From an uncultured Eubacteriales bacterium (GTDB lineage: Bacteria; Bacillota; Clostridia; Christensenellales; UBA1242), in contig USTX01000006.1 in NCBI GenBank assembly GCA_900557655.1, positions 1 to 12,140 of the forward strand: a stretch of 12,140 nt of DNA, in the 5' to 3' direction. Both the position numbers and the translations under genes were made by a program. Positions 1 through 6,458 of this stretch are shown in pieces (position 1 is the stretch's first letter; each line of letters starts with the position of its first letter). Under the pieces are notes generated by a model. It ran no database searches and had not been told where the DNA came from. It was given only the letters and a program-made list of their open reading frames with translations.

Positions 1-33
1 GCGGGCGGGGGGAAATTTTGTAAGCAAAATCGT

Positions 34-63
34 TTGCGTTGGGGGCGGGCGGTGGTGTATAAT
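34..63 (+). promoter_or_regulatory. Candidate sigma-A promoter for the MreB-like gene
   Basis: A TTGCGT -35 (34-39) and a perfect TATAAT -10 (58-63) are separated by 18 bases, and the start codon follows about 20 bases later. The spacer and the upstream bases are unusually G-rich. A 6-bp hairpin (ATTTTG / CAAAAT, 15-30) lies directly upstream between two GGGCGGG-type tracts. Confidence 0.55.
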
Positions 64-82
64 AATTGTGGGAGATTAGATT

Positions 83-1099
83 ATGGGTACTGTTATGCTG
101 GCGATCAAGATGGGGTCGTCAACCACAACTATTTATAGAGAGAAAGAGGGTTTTTTGCTTAAAGAGCCAAGCCTTGTTGCGATAACGGGGTCGGTTAAGG
201 GCAAAGAGGTGTGTGCCGTTGGGTTTGAGGCAAAGAGGCTTCAAGGGCGGACGGCGACGGACGGTGTCACCAGTGTTGTTGCGCCGATTTATGAGGGCGT
301 TATAACCGACACGGGGCTGGCGAGCGATATGCTAAGGCAATTTCTTGGTAAAGTGACGCCTAAACGCCTTATTAAGCCGAACTTGCGTGCGCTTGTATGC
401 GTGCCGCTTGGGATAACTCTTGCTGAGAAATTGGCATTTGAAAAGGTGTGTTACCATGCGGGCGTGGGTGATGTTGTGTTGGTTCCGTCTATTATGTGTT
501 CGGCGGTTGGGCTTGGCGTTGACGTGTCTTCACTTACGGCGAATATGGTTGTAAGCATTGGTGGCGGGTGCACTGACATTGCGGTGATTGCGCAAAGCAC
601 GCTTGTAAGCGGCGTCAATATTGGTATGGGTGGCGTCAATATTGATAAGGCGATTGAGCAACAGATTCTTGCTAAGTTTAACGTCATTATTGGTGACAAC
701 ACGGCCGAGAAAGTCAAAAAAGAGATTGGGTCGCTGTACTTTAACGACGCGGGCGAGATAACCGTTACGGGCATTGACGCACAAACGAAAGAATCGCGCG
801 AGATTGTGGTTACGGCGATGGATATTTATCCGGCCGTTGAGCATTATTACGCGAAAGTAGTTGAAAGCATATCAAGTGTTTTAGCGATTTGCCCGCCTGA
901 CGTCGTAAGCGACGTGACGCGCAATGGCATCTATTTTGTTGGGGGAGACAGCAAGATAATTGGGCTTGAAAAATATTTTAAAACCAAACTTGGCATCAAG
1001 GTGAACTTTGTTGACCAAGCGGACGACCTTGACGTTATGGGCGCGGCCGAACTTTTGGAAAACAGCGCGCTTTTGAAGCGTATTTTGGTAAACATTTAA
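83..1099 (+). CDS. mreB: MreB-family actin homologue with degenerate nucleotide-binding site
   Basis: This 338-residue protein follows the MreB fold along its whole length: an EPSLVAI block near residue 28, AVGFEAKRLQGRT near 45-57, the CVPLGIT segment near 106, an IGGGCTDIAVI phosphate-2 region at 159-169, and a GIYFVGGD adenosine-loop equivalent at 282-289. MreB normally polymerises on ATP under the membrane and guides the elongasome. Here the key acidic residues are gone. The phosphate-1 Asp (IDLGT in usual MreB) is Lys9, the EE pair before the PMAAAIG helix is Pro135-Ser136, the phosphate-2 Asp is Ser158, and the adenosine GGG is GGD. I therefore infer impaired ATP hydrolysis or a non-canonical paralogue. 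GGGAG at 70-74 precedes the ATG. The mreC/mreD genes do not follow, which suggests this is not the main elongasome operon. The family call is secure; activity is not. Confidence 0.88.
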   Translation: MGTVMLAIKMGSSTTTIYREKEGFLLKEPSLVAITGSVKGKEVCAVGFEAKRLQGRTATDGVTSVVAPIYEGVITDTGLASDMLRQFLGKVTPKRLIKPNLRALVCVPLGITLAEKLAFEKVCYHAGVGDVVLVPSIMCSAVGLGVDVSSLTANMVVSIGGGCTDIAVIAQSTLVSGVNIGMGGVNIDKAIEQQILAKFNVIIGDNTAEKVKKEIGSLYFNDAGEITVTGIDAQTKESREIVVTAMDIYPAVEHYYAKVVESISSVLAICPPDVVSDVTRNGIYFVGGDSKIIGLEKYFKTKLGIKVNFVDQADDLDVMGAAELLENSALLKRILVNI

Positions 1100-1139
1100 A
1101 CGTGTGCAGATTACGGCGGATGCAATTCACGGCGCGTGG

Positions 1140-1204
1140 CAGATTGTGAGTACGAGTGTATTCAAAACGTGTGGCGTACCGTAAACGCGGACTGGCACAA
1201 TCTG
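1140..1204 (+). other. Nested inverted repeats in the mreB-minD gap
   Basis: CAGATTGTG (1140-1148) is exactly complementary to CACAATCTG (1196-1204). Nested inside, GTACG (1150-1154) pairs with CGTAC (1175-1179). The 10-mer GGCAGATTGT at 1138-1147 recurs at 1307-1316, just upstream of minD, and CAGATT also occurs at 1106-1111. No T-run follows, so this is not an obvious intrinsic terminator. The 251-base gap has no convincing gene. It could be a leader RNA, an operator region, or the decayed remains of a lost gene such as minC; the sequence does not decide. Confidence 0.35.
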
Positions 1205-1289
1205 GTAAGAAATTCGACAAAGTGTTTGATATTAAGGCATAATTATTTTGATTATGTCTTTTTTGTTTGCGCGCGAATGCTTGTTTGTT

Positions 1290-1298
1290 TGTTAAAAT
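1290..1298 (+). promoter_or_regulatory. Candidate extended -10 promoter for minDE
   Basis: TGTTAAAAT is an extended -10 element of the same form as the one upstream of the gene at 4371. No good -35 is visible at the normal distance. Transcription from here would give a 5' leader of about 45 bases, containing a small ATTGT/ACAAT hairpin, before minD. Confidence 0.35.
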
Positions 1299-1350
1299 AG
1301 AATTACGGCAGATTGTAAAACAATGTGCGATAAAACAAGATGAGGTGGAT

Positions 1351-2133
1351 ATGGCGCGGACGATTTTGGTAACAAGTGGCAAGGGAGGCGTTGGCAAAAC
1401 CACGGTGTGTGCGGGGCTTGGGGCGGCGCTTGCACGAATGGGGCAAAGCGTGTGTTTGATTGATTTTGATTTTGGCCTTAACAACCTTGACCTTATGCTT
1501 AATATTGAAGACAGGGTTATCTATGACGCGAACGCGGTGATGGCGGGACGGTGTAAGCTTAAACAGGCGCTGGTTGCTGACAAAACGCAAAACAACCTCT
1601 ATTTCCTTGCGACAGGAAGGATGACGGCGGCGCAGATTGAGGGCATCGGCGAGATTTTAGAAAAACTTTCGGGCGTGTTTGATTTTTGTATTATTGACTG
1701 TGCGGCGGGTGCGGGCGAAAGTTTTAAGGCGGGGCTTAGTGCGTGCAGCGAGGTGTTAATTGTAACAAACCCGTCTATTTCAAGCCTTAGGGACGCGGTT
1801 AAATTGCGCGGGCTGATAGCGGGCGAAAAGGCAGAGCTTATTGGCTGTGTGGTTAATCGCATTCGGGGCGACCTTGTTGCGGCGGGCAAGATGATAAACG
1901 AGAACCAGATTGAGGAACAAACGGGGATAAAGGTGCGCGGTGTTATCCCTGAAAGCGATGATATTTTGGTTTATAGCAACACGTGCGCCATAAGCGAGTG
2001 TGGCGTTGCGTTTTCGTATTTTGAAAAACTGGCGAGCGCAATTTTAAAAAACCGCAATTTCAGAATTGATTATGTTTCCAAATATCGCGGCGTTTTTGGA
2101 GCGATAAAAAGCGTGCTTAAAAGGAATGCGTAA
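1351..2133 (+). CDS. minD: Septum site-determining ATPase MinD
   Basis: MinD is the membrane-bound ATPase that positions the division inhibitor MinC. This 260-residue version has the deviant Walker A motif SGKGGVGKTT at residues 9-18 (signature Lys11 and catalytic Lys16), the following LIDFDFGLNNLDLML block near 36-50, and a DCAAG switch-II motif. Its C-terminal tail (about 247-260, GVFGAIKSVLKRNA) can form a basic amphipathic helix, the expected membrane-targeting sequence. The ATG at 1351 is chosen because GAGGTGG lies just upstream and the protein then begins like all MinDs; the open frame extends 28 codons further without family similarity. A MinE-like gene follows after 11 bases. No minC is present in the window. 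Confidence 0.95.
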   Translation: MARTILVTSGKGGVGKTTVCAGLGAALARMGQSVCLIDFDFGLNNLDLMLNIEDRVIYDANAVMAGRCKLKQALVADKTQNNLYFLATGRMTAAQIEGIGEILEKLSGVFDFCIIDCAAGAGESFKAGLSACSEVLIVTNPSISSLRDAVKLRGLIAGEKAELIGCVVNRIRGDLVAAGKMINENQIEEQTGIKVRGVIPESDDILVYSNTCAISECGVAFSYFEKLASAILKNRNFRIDYVSKYRGVFGAIKSVLKRNA

Positions 2134-2144
2134 GGGAGGTGGCG

Positions 2145-2369
2145 ATGATAAGTATTGATATCGGCACAAGGCTGTCATCAGTGTTGGTTATTGACAGGGC
2201 AAAGTCTGGCGCACAGTTAAGCCCGTCATTTAAAAGCGAACTTTTAAAAACTATTAATGATTTTGCGGTTATAAAAAAGGAGGTTAAGATTGATTTAACA
2301 ACAAGAAGCGGAACAAGTATCCTTAATTTTTGTTGCGAAATTATTGATTTCAAACAAACTGAAAATTAA
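2145..2369 (+). CDS. minE: MinE, cell division topological specificity factor (short, divergent)
   Basis: MinE stimulates MinD ATPase and drives Min oscillation. The 74-residue product sits directly after minD, the standard minE position. It aligns by eye with the MinE core: RLSSVLVIDR (8-17) matches the anti-MinCD segment (RLQIIVAERR in E. coli), then a helix SFKSELLKTINDF (about 29-41), then the strand VKIDLTT and a second strand ILNFCCEI. Only seven residues precede the RL motif, so the N-terminal amphipathic membrane-targeting stretch of E. coli MinE (ALLDFFLS) is missing or minimal. GGGAGG (2134-2139) positions ribosomes on the ATG at 2145; a GTG six bases earlier overlaps that site and is less likely. 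The initial IDIGT resembles an actin-fold phosphate-1 motif, but the rest fits MinE better. Confidence 0.78.
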   Translation: MISIDIGTRLSSVLVIDRAKSGAQLSPSFKSELLKTINDFAVIKKEVKIDLTTRSGTSILNFCCEIIDFKQTEN

Positions 2370-2554
2370 ATAAATTAATTTAAAAAATAGGCAAATTCAA
2401 TTAATAAAATTTAAAACAAAATTAAAAATATTAAATACAAAAACTAACTATAAAAAATGGTAAAAATATTATTTATTAAATAGTATTAATAAAAATATAT
2501 TAATTAAAATTACATTGATTAAAAATATATTTAATGATTTGACCGTTAGCCTTT
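2370..2554. other. AT-rich non-coding stretch
   Basis: These bases are almost entirely A and T, with recurrent AAAAATATT-like words in irregular positions. I see no open reading frame of note, no convincing terminator for minDE, no RNA gene and no regular spacing that would suggest an array. Confidence 0.7.
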
Positions 2555-2563
2555 TGGTATAAT
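2555..2563 (+). promoter_or_regulatory. Candidate extended -10 promoter for the spoIVFA-like gene
   Basis: TGGTATAAT is an extended -10 element about 28 bases before the start codon. A TTGACC at 2539-2544 lies only 13 bases from the -10 and is too close for a standard -35. In Bacillus the spoIVF operon is read by sigma-E; I could not find a well-spaced sigma-E signature (ATATT ... CATACAAT), so sigma factor use is open. Confidence 0.4.
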
Positions 2564-2590
2564 TAAATTTTAATTAGCATACTTTTTAGT

Positions 2591-3181
2591 ATGAAAAAAA
2601 GAGAGCTTAACAGCGACACAATCTATATAAAGCGCAAAAAACAAACCATATTTTCGTGGGTAATTTTTGGGCTTGTTTTTTTTAATCTGTGCGGGCTTTC
2701 GGTTGGTGGGTTTAGCGCCGCCAGTTATGTAAGTCGTATTGTTGAAAGCTGGGCGGCGGGCAATGAAAATATTGGCAAGATTAAATTCGTTTCAACCGAC
2801 GAAGACGATATTATTGGGGTAACAAATATGTTAGATTTTAGTTTCAGTTTACCATTTAAAAATGGCACAATTGAAAAACTTGAAAACGGAAATTTAAGAG
2901 TTTCGGGTGGTGGAGATATTGTTGTTTATGCCTGCTATGGGTCTAAGGTCGTTGCGGTTGAGGATGGCGAAAGGGGGCGCGATATTACCTTTGATTGCGG
3001 CTTTGGAATAAAGGTTAAATATATGGGGCTTGACAACGTTGGCGTGGCGGTTGGTAATAAGGTTAAAAAGGGTGACGTTGTAGGAATTTGCAATGCAAGC
3101 GTTATAGAAGCGTCTGCCACTTACCAAAACAAACCGTACACAAAATATAAAGTTAAAGATGGAAGGCTTAGTTTGTTTTAA
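2591..3181 (+). CDS. spoIVFA: SpoIVFA-like membrane protein with degenerate LytM (M23-type) domain
   Basis: The 196-residue protein has a basic N-terminus (KKR, KRKK), one membrane segment at about 20-42, a linker, and a C-terminal domain at about 105-196 with the LytM pattern of short strands: a VYACYGSKVVAVEDGE segment, then VKYMGLDNVGVAVGNKVKKGDVVG. The zinc-binding His/Asp residues of active M23 peptidases are absent, as in Bacillus SpoIVFA, which holds SpoIVFB inactive in the outer forespore membrane until signalled. The SpoIVFB-like protease gene starts 28 bases downstream, which is the main reason for the name. No Shine-Dalgarno is visible; the ATG lies inside a 5-bp hairpin (CATAC 2578-2582 / GTATG 2589-2593). 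It could instead be a SpoIIQ-like or generic LytM-fold protein. Confidence 0.65.
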   Translation: MKKRELNSDTIYIKRKKQTIFSWVIFGLVFFNLCGLSVGGFSAASYVSRIVESWAAGNENIGKIKFVSTDEDDIIGVTNMLDFSFSLPFKNGTIEKLENGNLRVSGGGDIVVYACYGSKVVAVEDGERGRDITFDCGFGIKVKYMGLDNVGVAVGNKVKKGDVVGICNASVIEASATYQNKPYTKYKVKDGRLSLF

Positions 3182-3209
3182 GTAAAAAACGCAAAATCGG
3201 GTGCAAATT

Positions 3210-4145
3210 ATGAAAAAAGTGCCAAAATTTCAAAAAATGAAAGCAAAATTGCAGAAAATAAAGTTTGTTATCCATCCGCTGTTTTTATTATATGGGGCTG
3301 TTTGTTTCGTTTTGGGTATTGGCAAAATATTTCTTACTTTTTCGGTTTGCATTATTTGTCACGAACTTGTTCATATGATAGTTGCTAAAAGGCTGGGATA
3401 TGCTTGTTCGCGAATAAAACTTATGCCATATGGGGCGGTGTTGGAGGCTGAAAGCGATGAATTTAACCCGCGTGACGAGGTTATGATTGCGCTTAGCGGG
3501 CCGCTTTTTAACTTGATTTGTGCGCTTATTTTTGTTGCGCTTTTTTGGGTTGCGCCGACCACGTATGGGTTTACGGCGGACCTTGTTGTTGCTAATTTAG
3601 GTTGCGGAATGTTTAATTTGCTACCGATTTTTCCTCTTGATGGAGGGCGGGTAATTTTAGCGGTTTTAAGCATAAATCATTCGCGAAAAACAAGTGTTAA
3701 GTTTGTTAAATTAGTTACCATTATTTTTGCAATATTTTTATTTGTAACGTTTTTAATTTCGCTTGCTATTTCGCCAAATCTTTCAATTGGTATTATGAGT
3801 TTTACGCTTTTTGTTGGCGCATTTAGCGAGGATAAAAACGCGGCATATAAAAGAATAATTGCAACCGATATTAAACGCAGAAAAATGCAGCACGGGCTGC
3901 GCGCGATTATAACATGTGTTGATGAAAATATGCCTATCGGTAAAGTTTATCGCGTACTTAGTTTTAATCACCTAAATATTTTAAATATTTGCAGAGGTCT
4001 TAAAATTATTAAACAAATTGACGAATTTGAATTTGAAAAAATAATTAAAAATTACCCAATAAATATTTCAATTGGCGAAGCAATTTTTGATAAAAATAAT
4101 TTAAATTATAGTTTATCATTAATAAAAAATATTGAAAAAAAATAA
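3210..4145 (+). CDS. spoIVFB: SpoIVFB-like site-2 intramembrane metalloprotease (M50)
   Basis: This 311-residue multi-spanning membrane protein carries the two hallmark motifs of M50 site-2 proteases. HELVH (His51, Glu52, His55) lies within a membrane helix, and NLLPIFPLDGGR (about 136-147) supplies the third zinc ligand, Asp144. The soluble C-terminal part (about 220-311) fits the regulatory CBS-type tail of SpoIVFB. In Bacillus this enzyme cleaves pro-sigma-K in the mother cell late in sporulation, and its position between a SpoIVFA-like gene and rplU matches the Bacillus order. The ATG at 3210 is chosen; a GTG three codons earlier is also possible, and only weak Shine-Dalgarno-like GGGTG precedes either. 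The last 60 codons are markedly AT-rich. Confidence 0.87.
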   Translation: MKKVPKFQKMKAKLQKIKFVIHPLFLLYGAVCFVLGIGKIFLTFSVCIICHELVHMIVAKRLGYACSRIKLMPYGAVLEAESDEFNPRDEVMIALSGPLFNLICALIFVALFWVAPTTYGFTADLVVANLGCGMFNLLPIFPLDGGRVILAVLSINHSRKTSVKFVKLVTIIFAIFLFVTFLISLAISPNLSIGIMSFTLFVGAFSEDKNAAYKRIIATDIKRRKMQHGLRAIITCVDENMPIGKVYRVLSFNHLNILNICRGLKIIKQIDEFEFEKIIKNYPINISIGEAIFDKNNLNYSLSLIKNIEKK

Positions 4146-4322
4146 TGTGACTTTTATAAAAAATATTGCACACAGATAAAAAAGCCAAATATAAATTAAT
4201 TATAAAAAAGGATACAAATTAATTGTAAATAAATGTAATAATAAATATGAAAAAATTATGATTTGATTTTAAGTATTATTAATCGTATCAAATTTGTTTG
4301 CGTGTTAAATTTTTAATTAATA

Positions 4323-4351
4323 TTGACAGGCTGGCGCATATATGTTAAAAT
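4323..4351 (+). promoter_or_regulatory. Strong sigma-A promoter for the two-gene unit at 4371-5571
   Basis: A perfect TTGACA (4323-4328) and TAAAAT (4346-4351) are 17 bases apart, with an upstream TG making an extended -10 (TGTTAAAAT). The predicted transcript starts near 4358, leaving only about 13 bases of leader, so the AGGAG ribosome site lies at the very 5' end. This shows that a longer frame starting with TTG at 4323 is an artefact: that TTG is the -35 box. Confidence 0.8.
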
Positions 4352-4370
4352 GCAGACAGGAGAAAGGGGT

Positions 4371-4964
4371 ATGTTTTTAAGAAGGCACGGAAGATGTAAT
4401 TATATTCATTTTGAAGATGTTCAAAAATTTATTGAAACAGAAATTGATAAAAAACCGATGACATTGGCGGCACAACAACGGCTTAAATATGACCCGATTG
4501 AAAACGTTTTTGTTTATAAAGATAAGCATAATGTAAGCTATGTAATAGACGATTTTATGTGCGCGACGCCGTCAAACGATACGGTTTTTGGGTTTGATAC
4601 CAAGTTGCACTGTGCGTACCTTGAATATCTTTGGCGTAACCCAGCAGAAGGCGAGGTTGGCATCCCGCAGATGGCGGAACTTATTGCGGTGATGGAAGGC
4701 GAAATAAGCGAAAGATTAAGGATGGTTGAAGCGTTTGGCAATGAGATTTCTCAACTTAAATCAAGGATAGAGTCTATGCGTGGGGCAGGCAAAACCGATT
4801 CACTTGAACACAATAAAGACCAGCTTGAAAAAACGCTGAAATGCTTGGGCTGTGAGATTAAAAATTATCGAAACGCCTTTAAGCATATGCTTAATTATTC
4901 ATCAAATCAAAATGCGATACAAAATAATAACAGCGCGCAAGAAGAAGGCGCACAAAAGGAGTAA
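4371..4964 (+). CDS. Uncharacterised protein A of a tandem pair, coiled-coil C-terminus
   Basis: I do not recognise this 197-residue, apparently cytoplasmic protein (no signal peptide or membrane segment). Residues 1-90 look like a small alpha/beta domain with the run VFVYKDKHNVSYVIDDFMC at 46-64. Residues about 98-175 are strongly helical and heptad-like (MAELIAVMEGEISERLRMVEA, then QLKSRIESM and DQLEKTLKCL), consistent with a coiled coil. The tail from about 176 is Asn/Gln/Glu-rich. AGGAG at 4358-4362 sets the ATG. The next gene starts five bases after the stop and has the same architecture with a matching segment (FFVRDGDTEYVFGDFYLC), so the two are probably divergent paralogues acting together. 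Function is unknown; the location beside spoIVFB invites, but does not prove, a sporulation or envelope role. Confidence 0.83.
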   Translation: MFLRRHGRCNYIHFEDVQKFIETEIDKKPMTLAAQQRLKYDPIENVFVYKDKHNVSYVIDDFMCATPSNDTVFGFDTKLHCAYLEYLWRNPAEGEVGIPQMAELIAVMEGEISERLRMVEAFGNEISQLKSRIESMRGAGKTDSLEHNKDQLEKTLKCLGCEIKNYRNAFKHMLNYSSNQNAIQNNNSAQEEGAQKE

Positions 4965-4968
4965 AATT

Positions 4969-5571
4969 ATGTTTCAAGAAAATACGTTTGTTACAACAAA
5001 AGAAGCGATTAAATTTATCGATAAGGTTTTGTTTAATGGCGAAAAAGTTAATTGGCTTAAACTTTATAAAATCAATGACCGTGACTTTTTTGTTCGCGAC
5101 GGAGATACAGAGTATGTGTTTGGCGATTTCTATCTTTGCAAAATTACGCAAGAGGGTAAGAGTGATTTAACGTATAACACTGGCTATATTCAGTTTATGG
5201 TTGACAACGTTGATGATACAGTTAAGGCTGATTATGAAAGGGCGGCTATTGCGCATCTAAAATATGTTTATTATAATGCGGCGCAAGATTACAACTTCGC
5301 AAAAGATAAATTAAAAAACGCAAAAATGGAAGTAAAAACCGAAAATTTCAACAAAAAACTTGAAATCAATGCCAAAAATGTAGAAAATAAGGGCACGGCG
5401 CAAATCTATGAAGAACTGCAAACGGCGTCAAAAATGATGGCAAATGTAACCAATTGTATGCTTGATATTAAAACTGGATTGGTGTTTGACCTTGAAGAAC
5501 AGCTTAGAGAGGTTGATGATTATATTCTTGATAAAACCTATCTTAGTGACTCTAATGATTTAAATAAATAG
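4969..5571 (+). CDS. Uncharacterised protein B of a tandem pair, coiled-coil C-terminus
   Basis: This 200-residue protein of unknown function is cotranscribed with the gene before it (gap of four bases) and preceded by a good AAAAGGAG ribosome site, which fixes the ATG at 4969; the frame upstream of it only overlaps protein A. Residues 1-80 form a compact domain with FFVRDGDTEYVFGDFYLC at 40-57, which lines up with VFVYKDKHNVSYVIDDFMC of protein A. The shared positions are the FV/D start, the YV pair, DF and a closing Cys. Residues about 82-185 are charged and helical (KADYERAAIAHLKYVYYNAA; FAKDKLKNAKMEV; LEEQLREVDDYIL). No membrane segment, signal peptide or catalytic motif is seen. An intrinsic terminator directly follows, so A and B form a complete unit. 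Confidence 0.85.
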   Translation: MFQENTFVTTKEAIKFIDKVLFNGEKVNWLKLYKINDRDFFVRDGDTEYVFGDFYLCKITQEGKSDLTYNTGYIQFMVDNVDDTVKADYERAAIAHLKYVYYNAAQDYNFAKDKLKNAKMEVKTENFNKKLEINAKNVENKGTAQIYEELQTASKMMANVTNCMLDIKTGLVFDLEEQLREVDDYILDKTYLSDSNDLNK

Positions 5572-5584
5572 TAAAAAACAATAG

Positions 5585-5611
5585 CGCCTTATAAAATGTA
5601 AGGCGTTTTTT
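5585..5611 (+). terminator. Intrinsic terminator after the tandem pair
   Basis: A perfect 7-bp stem CGCCTTA / TAAGGCG with a 7-base loop is followed by six T residues. It isolates the upstream two-gene unit from rplU. Confidence 0.88.
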
Positions 5612-5678
5612 GTTGGACTGAGAGAAAAGGTGCAGGGCGATTATTAAATAATTAATATAAGTAAAATGTGTGAAAGTG

Positions 5679-5707
5679 TTGACAAAACGGCTGCGTTATG
5701 GTATCAT
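5679..5707 (+). promoter_or_regulatory. Strong sigma-A promoter for rplU-prp-rpmA
   Basis: A consensus TTGACA (5679-5684), a 17-base spacer, and TATCAT (5702-5707) preceded by TG as an extended -10. Transcription would start near 5714. Confidence 0.85.
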
Positions 5708-5713
5708 ACGGTC

Positions 5714-5823
5714 GTGCCACTTGCGAAGGGCAACTAAGAGAACTGAATTTAGAGCAATTGCTAATTAAAGCTTTAAATAAGTCCGCCTAGTGCAGTGAGA
5801 CTGGATGTGAAGGAGGAAATATA
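5714..5823 (+). promoter_or_regulatory. Putative L21 leader (5' untranslated region of rplU)
   Basis: About 110 bases separate the predicted transcript start from the rplU ATG, long for a simple leader. It contains short pairable segments: TTGC/GCAA near 5721-5734, the palindrome AGCAATTGCT at 5754-5763, and AGTC/GACT flanking the CCTAGTGCAGTGA region at about 5780-5802. A strong AAGGAGG ribosome site closes it. Firmicutes rplU operons often carry a conserved L21 leader RNA thought to mediate autoregulation. I assign that identity from position and length, not from recognising its consensus. Confidence 0.45.
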
Positions 5824-6129
5824 ATGTACGCTATTGTTGAGATCGGTGGTAAGCAGCATAAAGTTGAGGCTGGCAAATATTTTTTCACCGAGAAGTTGAA
5901 CGCTAACGTTGGTGACAAGGTTGAGTTTGAAGCTAACCTTATTTCTGCCGATGGAAAAGTTTCTATTGGTAATCCAACTGTTAAAAATTCGAAAGTAGTT
6001 TGTGAAGTTCTTGAGCATGGCAAGGAAGACAAGATTGTTGTTTTCAAATACAAGGCTAAAAAGAACGAGCGCAAGAGACAGGGTCACCGTCAACCTTATA
6101 CGAAACTTATGGTAGTTTCAATCGGTTAG
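5824..6129 (+). CDS. rplU: 50S ribosomal protein L21
   Basis: L21 is a large-subunit protein that binds 23S rRNA near L20. The 101-residue product is full length for the family and has the diagnostic start MYAIVEIGGKQHKVEAG, a central strand-rich barrel, and the basic C-terminal signature VFKYKAKKNERKRQGHRQP (about 73-91) ending PYTKLMV. The strong AAGGAGG site upstream sets the start. It is the first gene of a three-gene operon with prp and rpmA, the usual Firmicutes order. Codon choice is typical of a highly expressed gene and differs visibly from the unknown pair before it. Confidence 0.97.
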   Translation: MYAIVEIGGKQHKVEAGKYFFTEKLNANVGDKVEFEANLISADGKVSIGNPTVKNSKVVCEVLEHGKEDKIVVFKYKAKKNERKRQGHRQPYTKLMVVSIG

Positions 6130-6130
6130 T

Positions 6131-6457
6131 ATGACGAAAGTAAAAATAACAAAAAAAGACAATCATATCATCAAGGTCGAGTGTGACGGTCACACGGGCT
6201 ATGGAGTTTATGGCGAAGACATTGTTTGCGCGTCTCTGTCAAGTGTGGTGCAAACTGCTGTGTTGGGGCTTTTGGCCGTGGCGAAGGTGGACGTTGATTT
6301 AGTGCGTGATGACGAGCGCGGCTATATTAAGTTTAGCGTGAACCCGTCTCACGGCGAGGCGCAGATTAAGGCAGACGCGATTTTAGACACGATGCTTTGC
6401 GGAATTAGCGACCTTAATGAAGGTTTTTCAGATTTTATTGAATTGGAGGTAGATTAG
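6131..6457 (+). CDS. prp: Ribosomal processing cysteine protease Prp
   Basis: Prp (YsxB family) removes the N-terminal extension of L27 in Firmicutes and related phyla. The 108-residue protein has the family's catalytic pair in the expected places: His21 in DGHTGYG and Cys33 in [10 protein letters not shown], matching His22/Cys34 of the Staphylococcus aureus enzyme. It lies one base after the rplU stop and has no clear ribosome site of its own, so translation is probably coupled to L21, which would keep its level below the ribosomal proteins. Its substrate, L27 with a matching cleavage site, is the next gene. Confidence 0.94.
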   Translation: MTKVKITKKDNHIIKVECDGHTGYGVYGEDIVCASLSSVVQTAVLGLLAVAKVDVDLVRDDERGYIKFSVNPSHGEAQIKADAILDTMLCGISDLNEGFSDFIELEVD

Positions 6458-6458
6458 T

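Noticed and set aside
1267..1350. A 28-codon extension of MinD upstream of 1351.
   Set aside because: It contains a likely -10 element and has no MinD similarity, while the ATG at 1351 has a ribosome site and gives the canonical N-terminus.
2145..2200. The MISIDIGT start looks like the phosphate-1 loop of an actin-fold ATPase, suggesting a fragment of MreB or PilM.
   Set aside because: The rest of the 74-residue protein aligns with the MinE core (RL...VIDR, helix, then two strands) and it sits in the minE position, so MinE is the better explanation.
2370..2554. Recurrent AAAAATATT words suggesting an iteron array, origin or CRISPR.
   Set aside because: The words are irregularly spaced, vary in length and recur in other AT-rich gaps of the window; no spacers or DnaA-box series are present.
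4323..4370. A longer protein A starting at TTG 4323.
   Set aside because: That TTG is the -35 box of a consensus promoter, and AGGAG points to the ATG at 4371.
4852..4968. An N-terminal extension of protein B overlapping protein A.
   Set aside because: A strong ribosome site lies directly before the ATG at 4969 and the extension merely reads protein A's codons out of frame.
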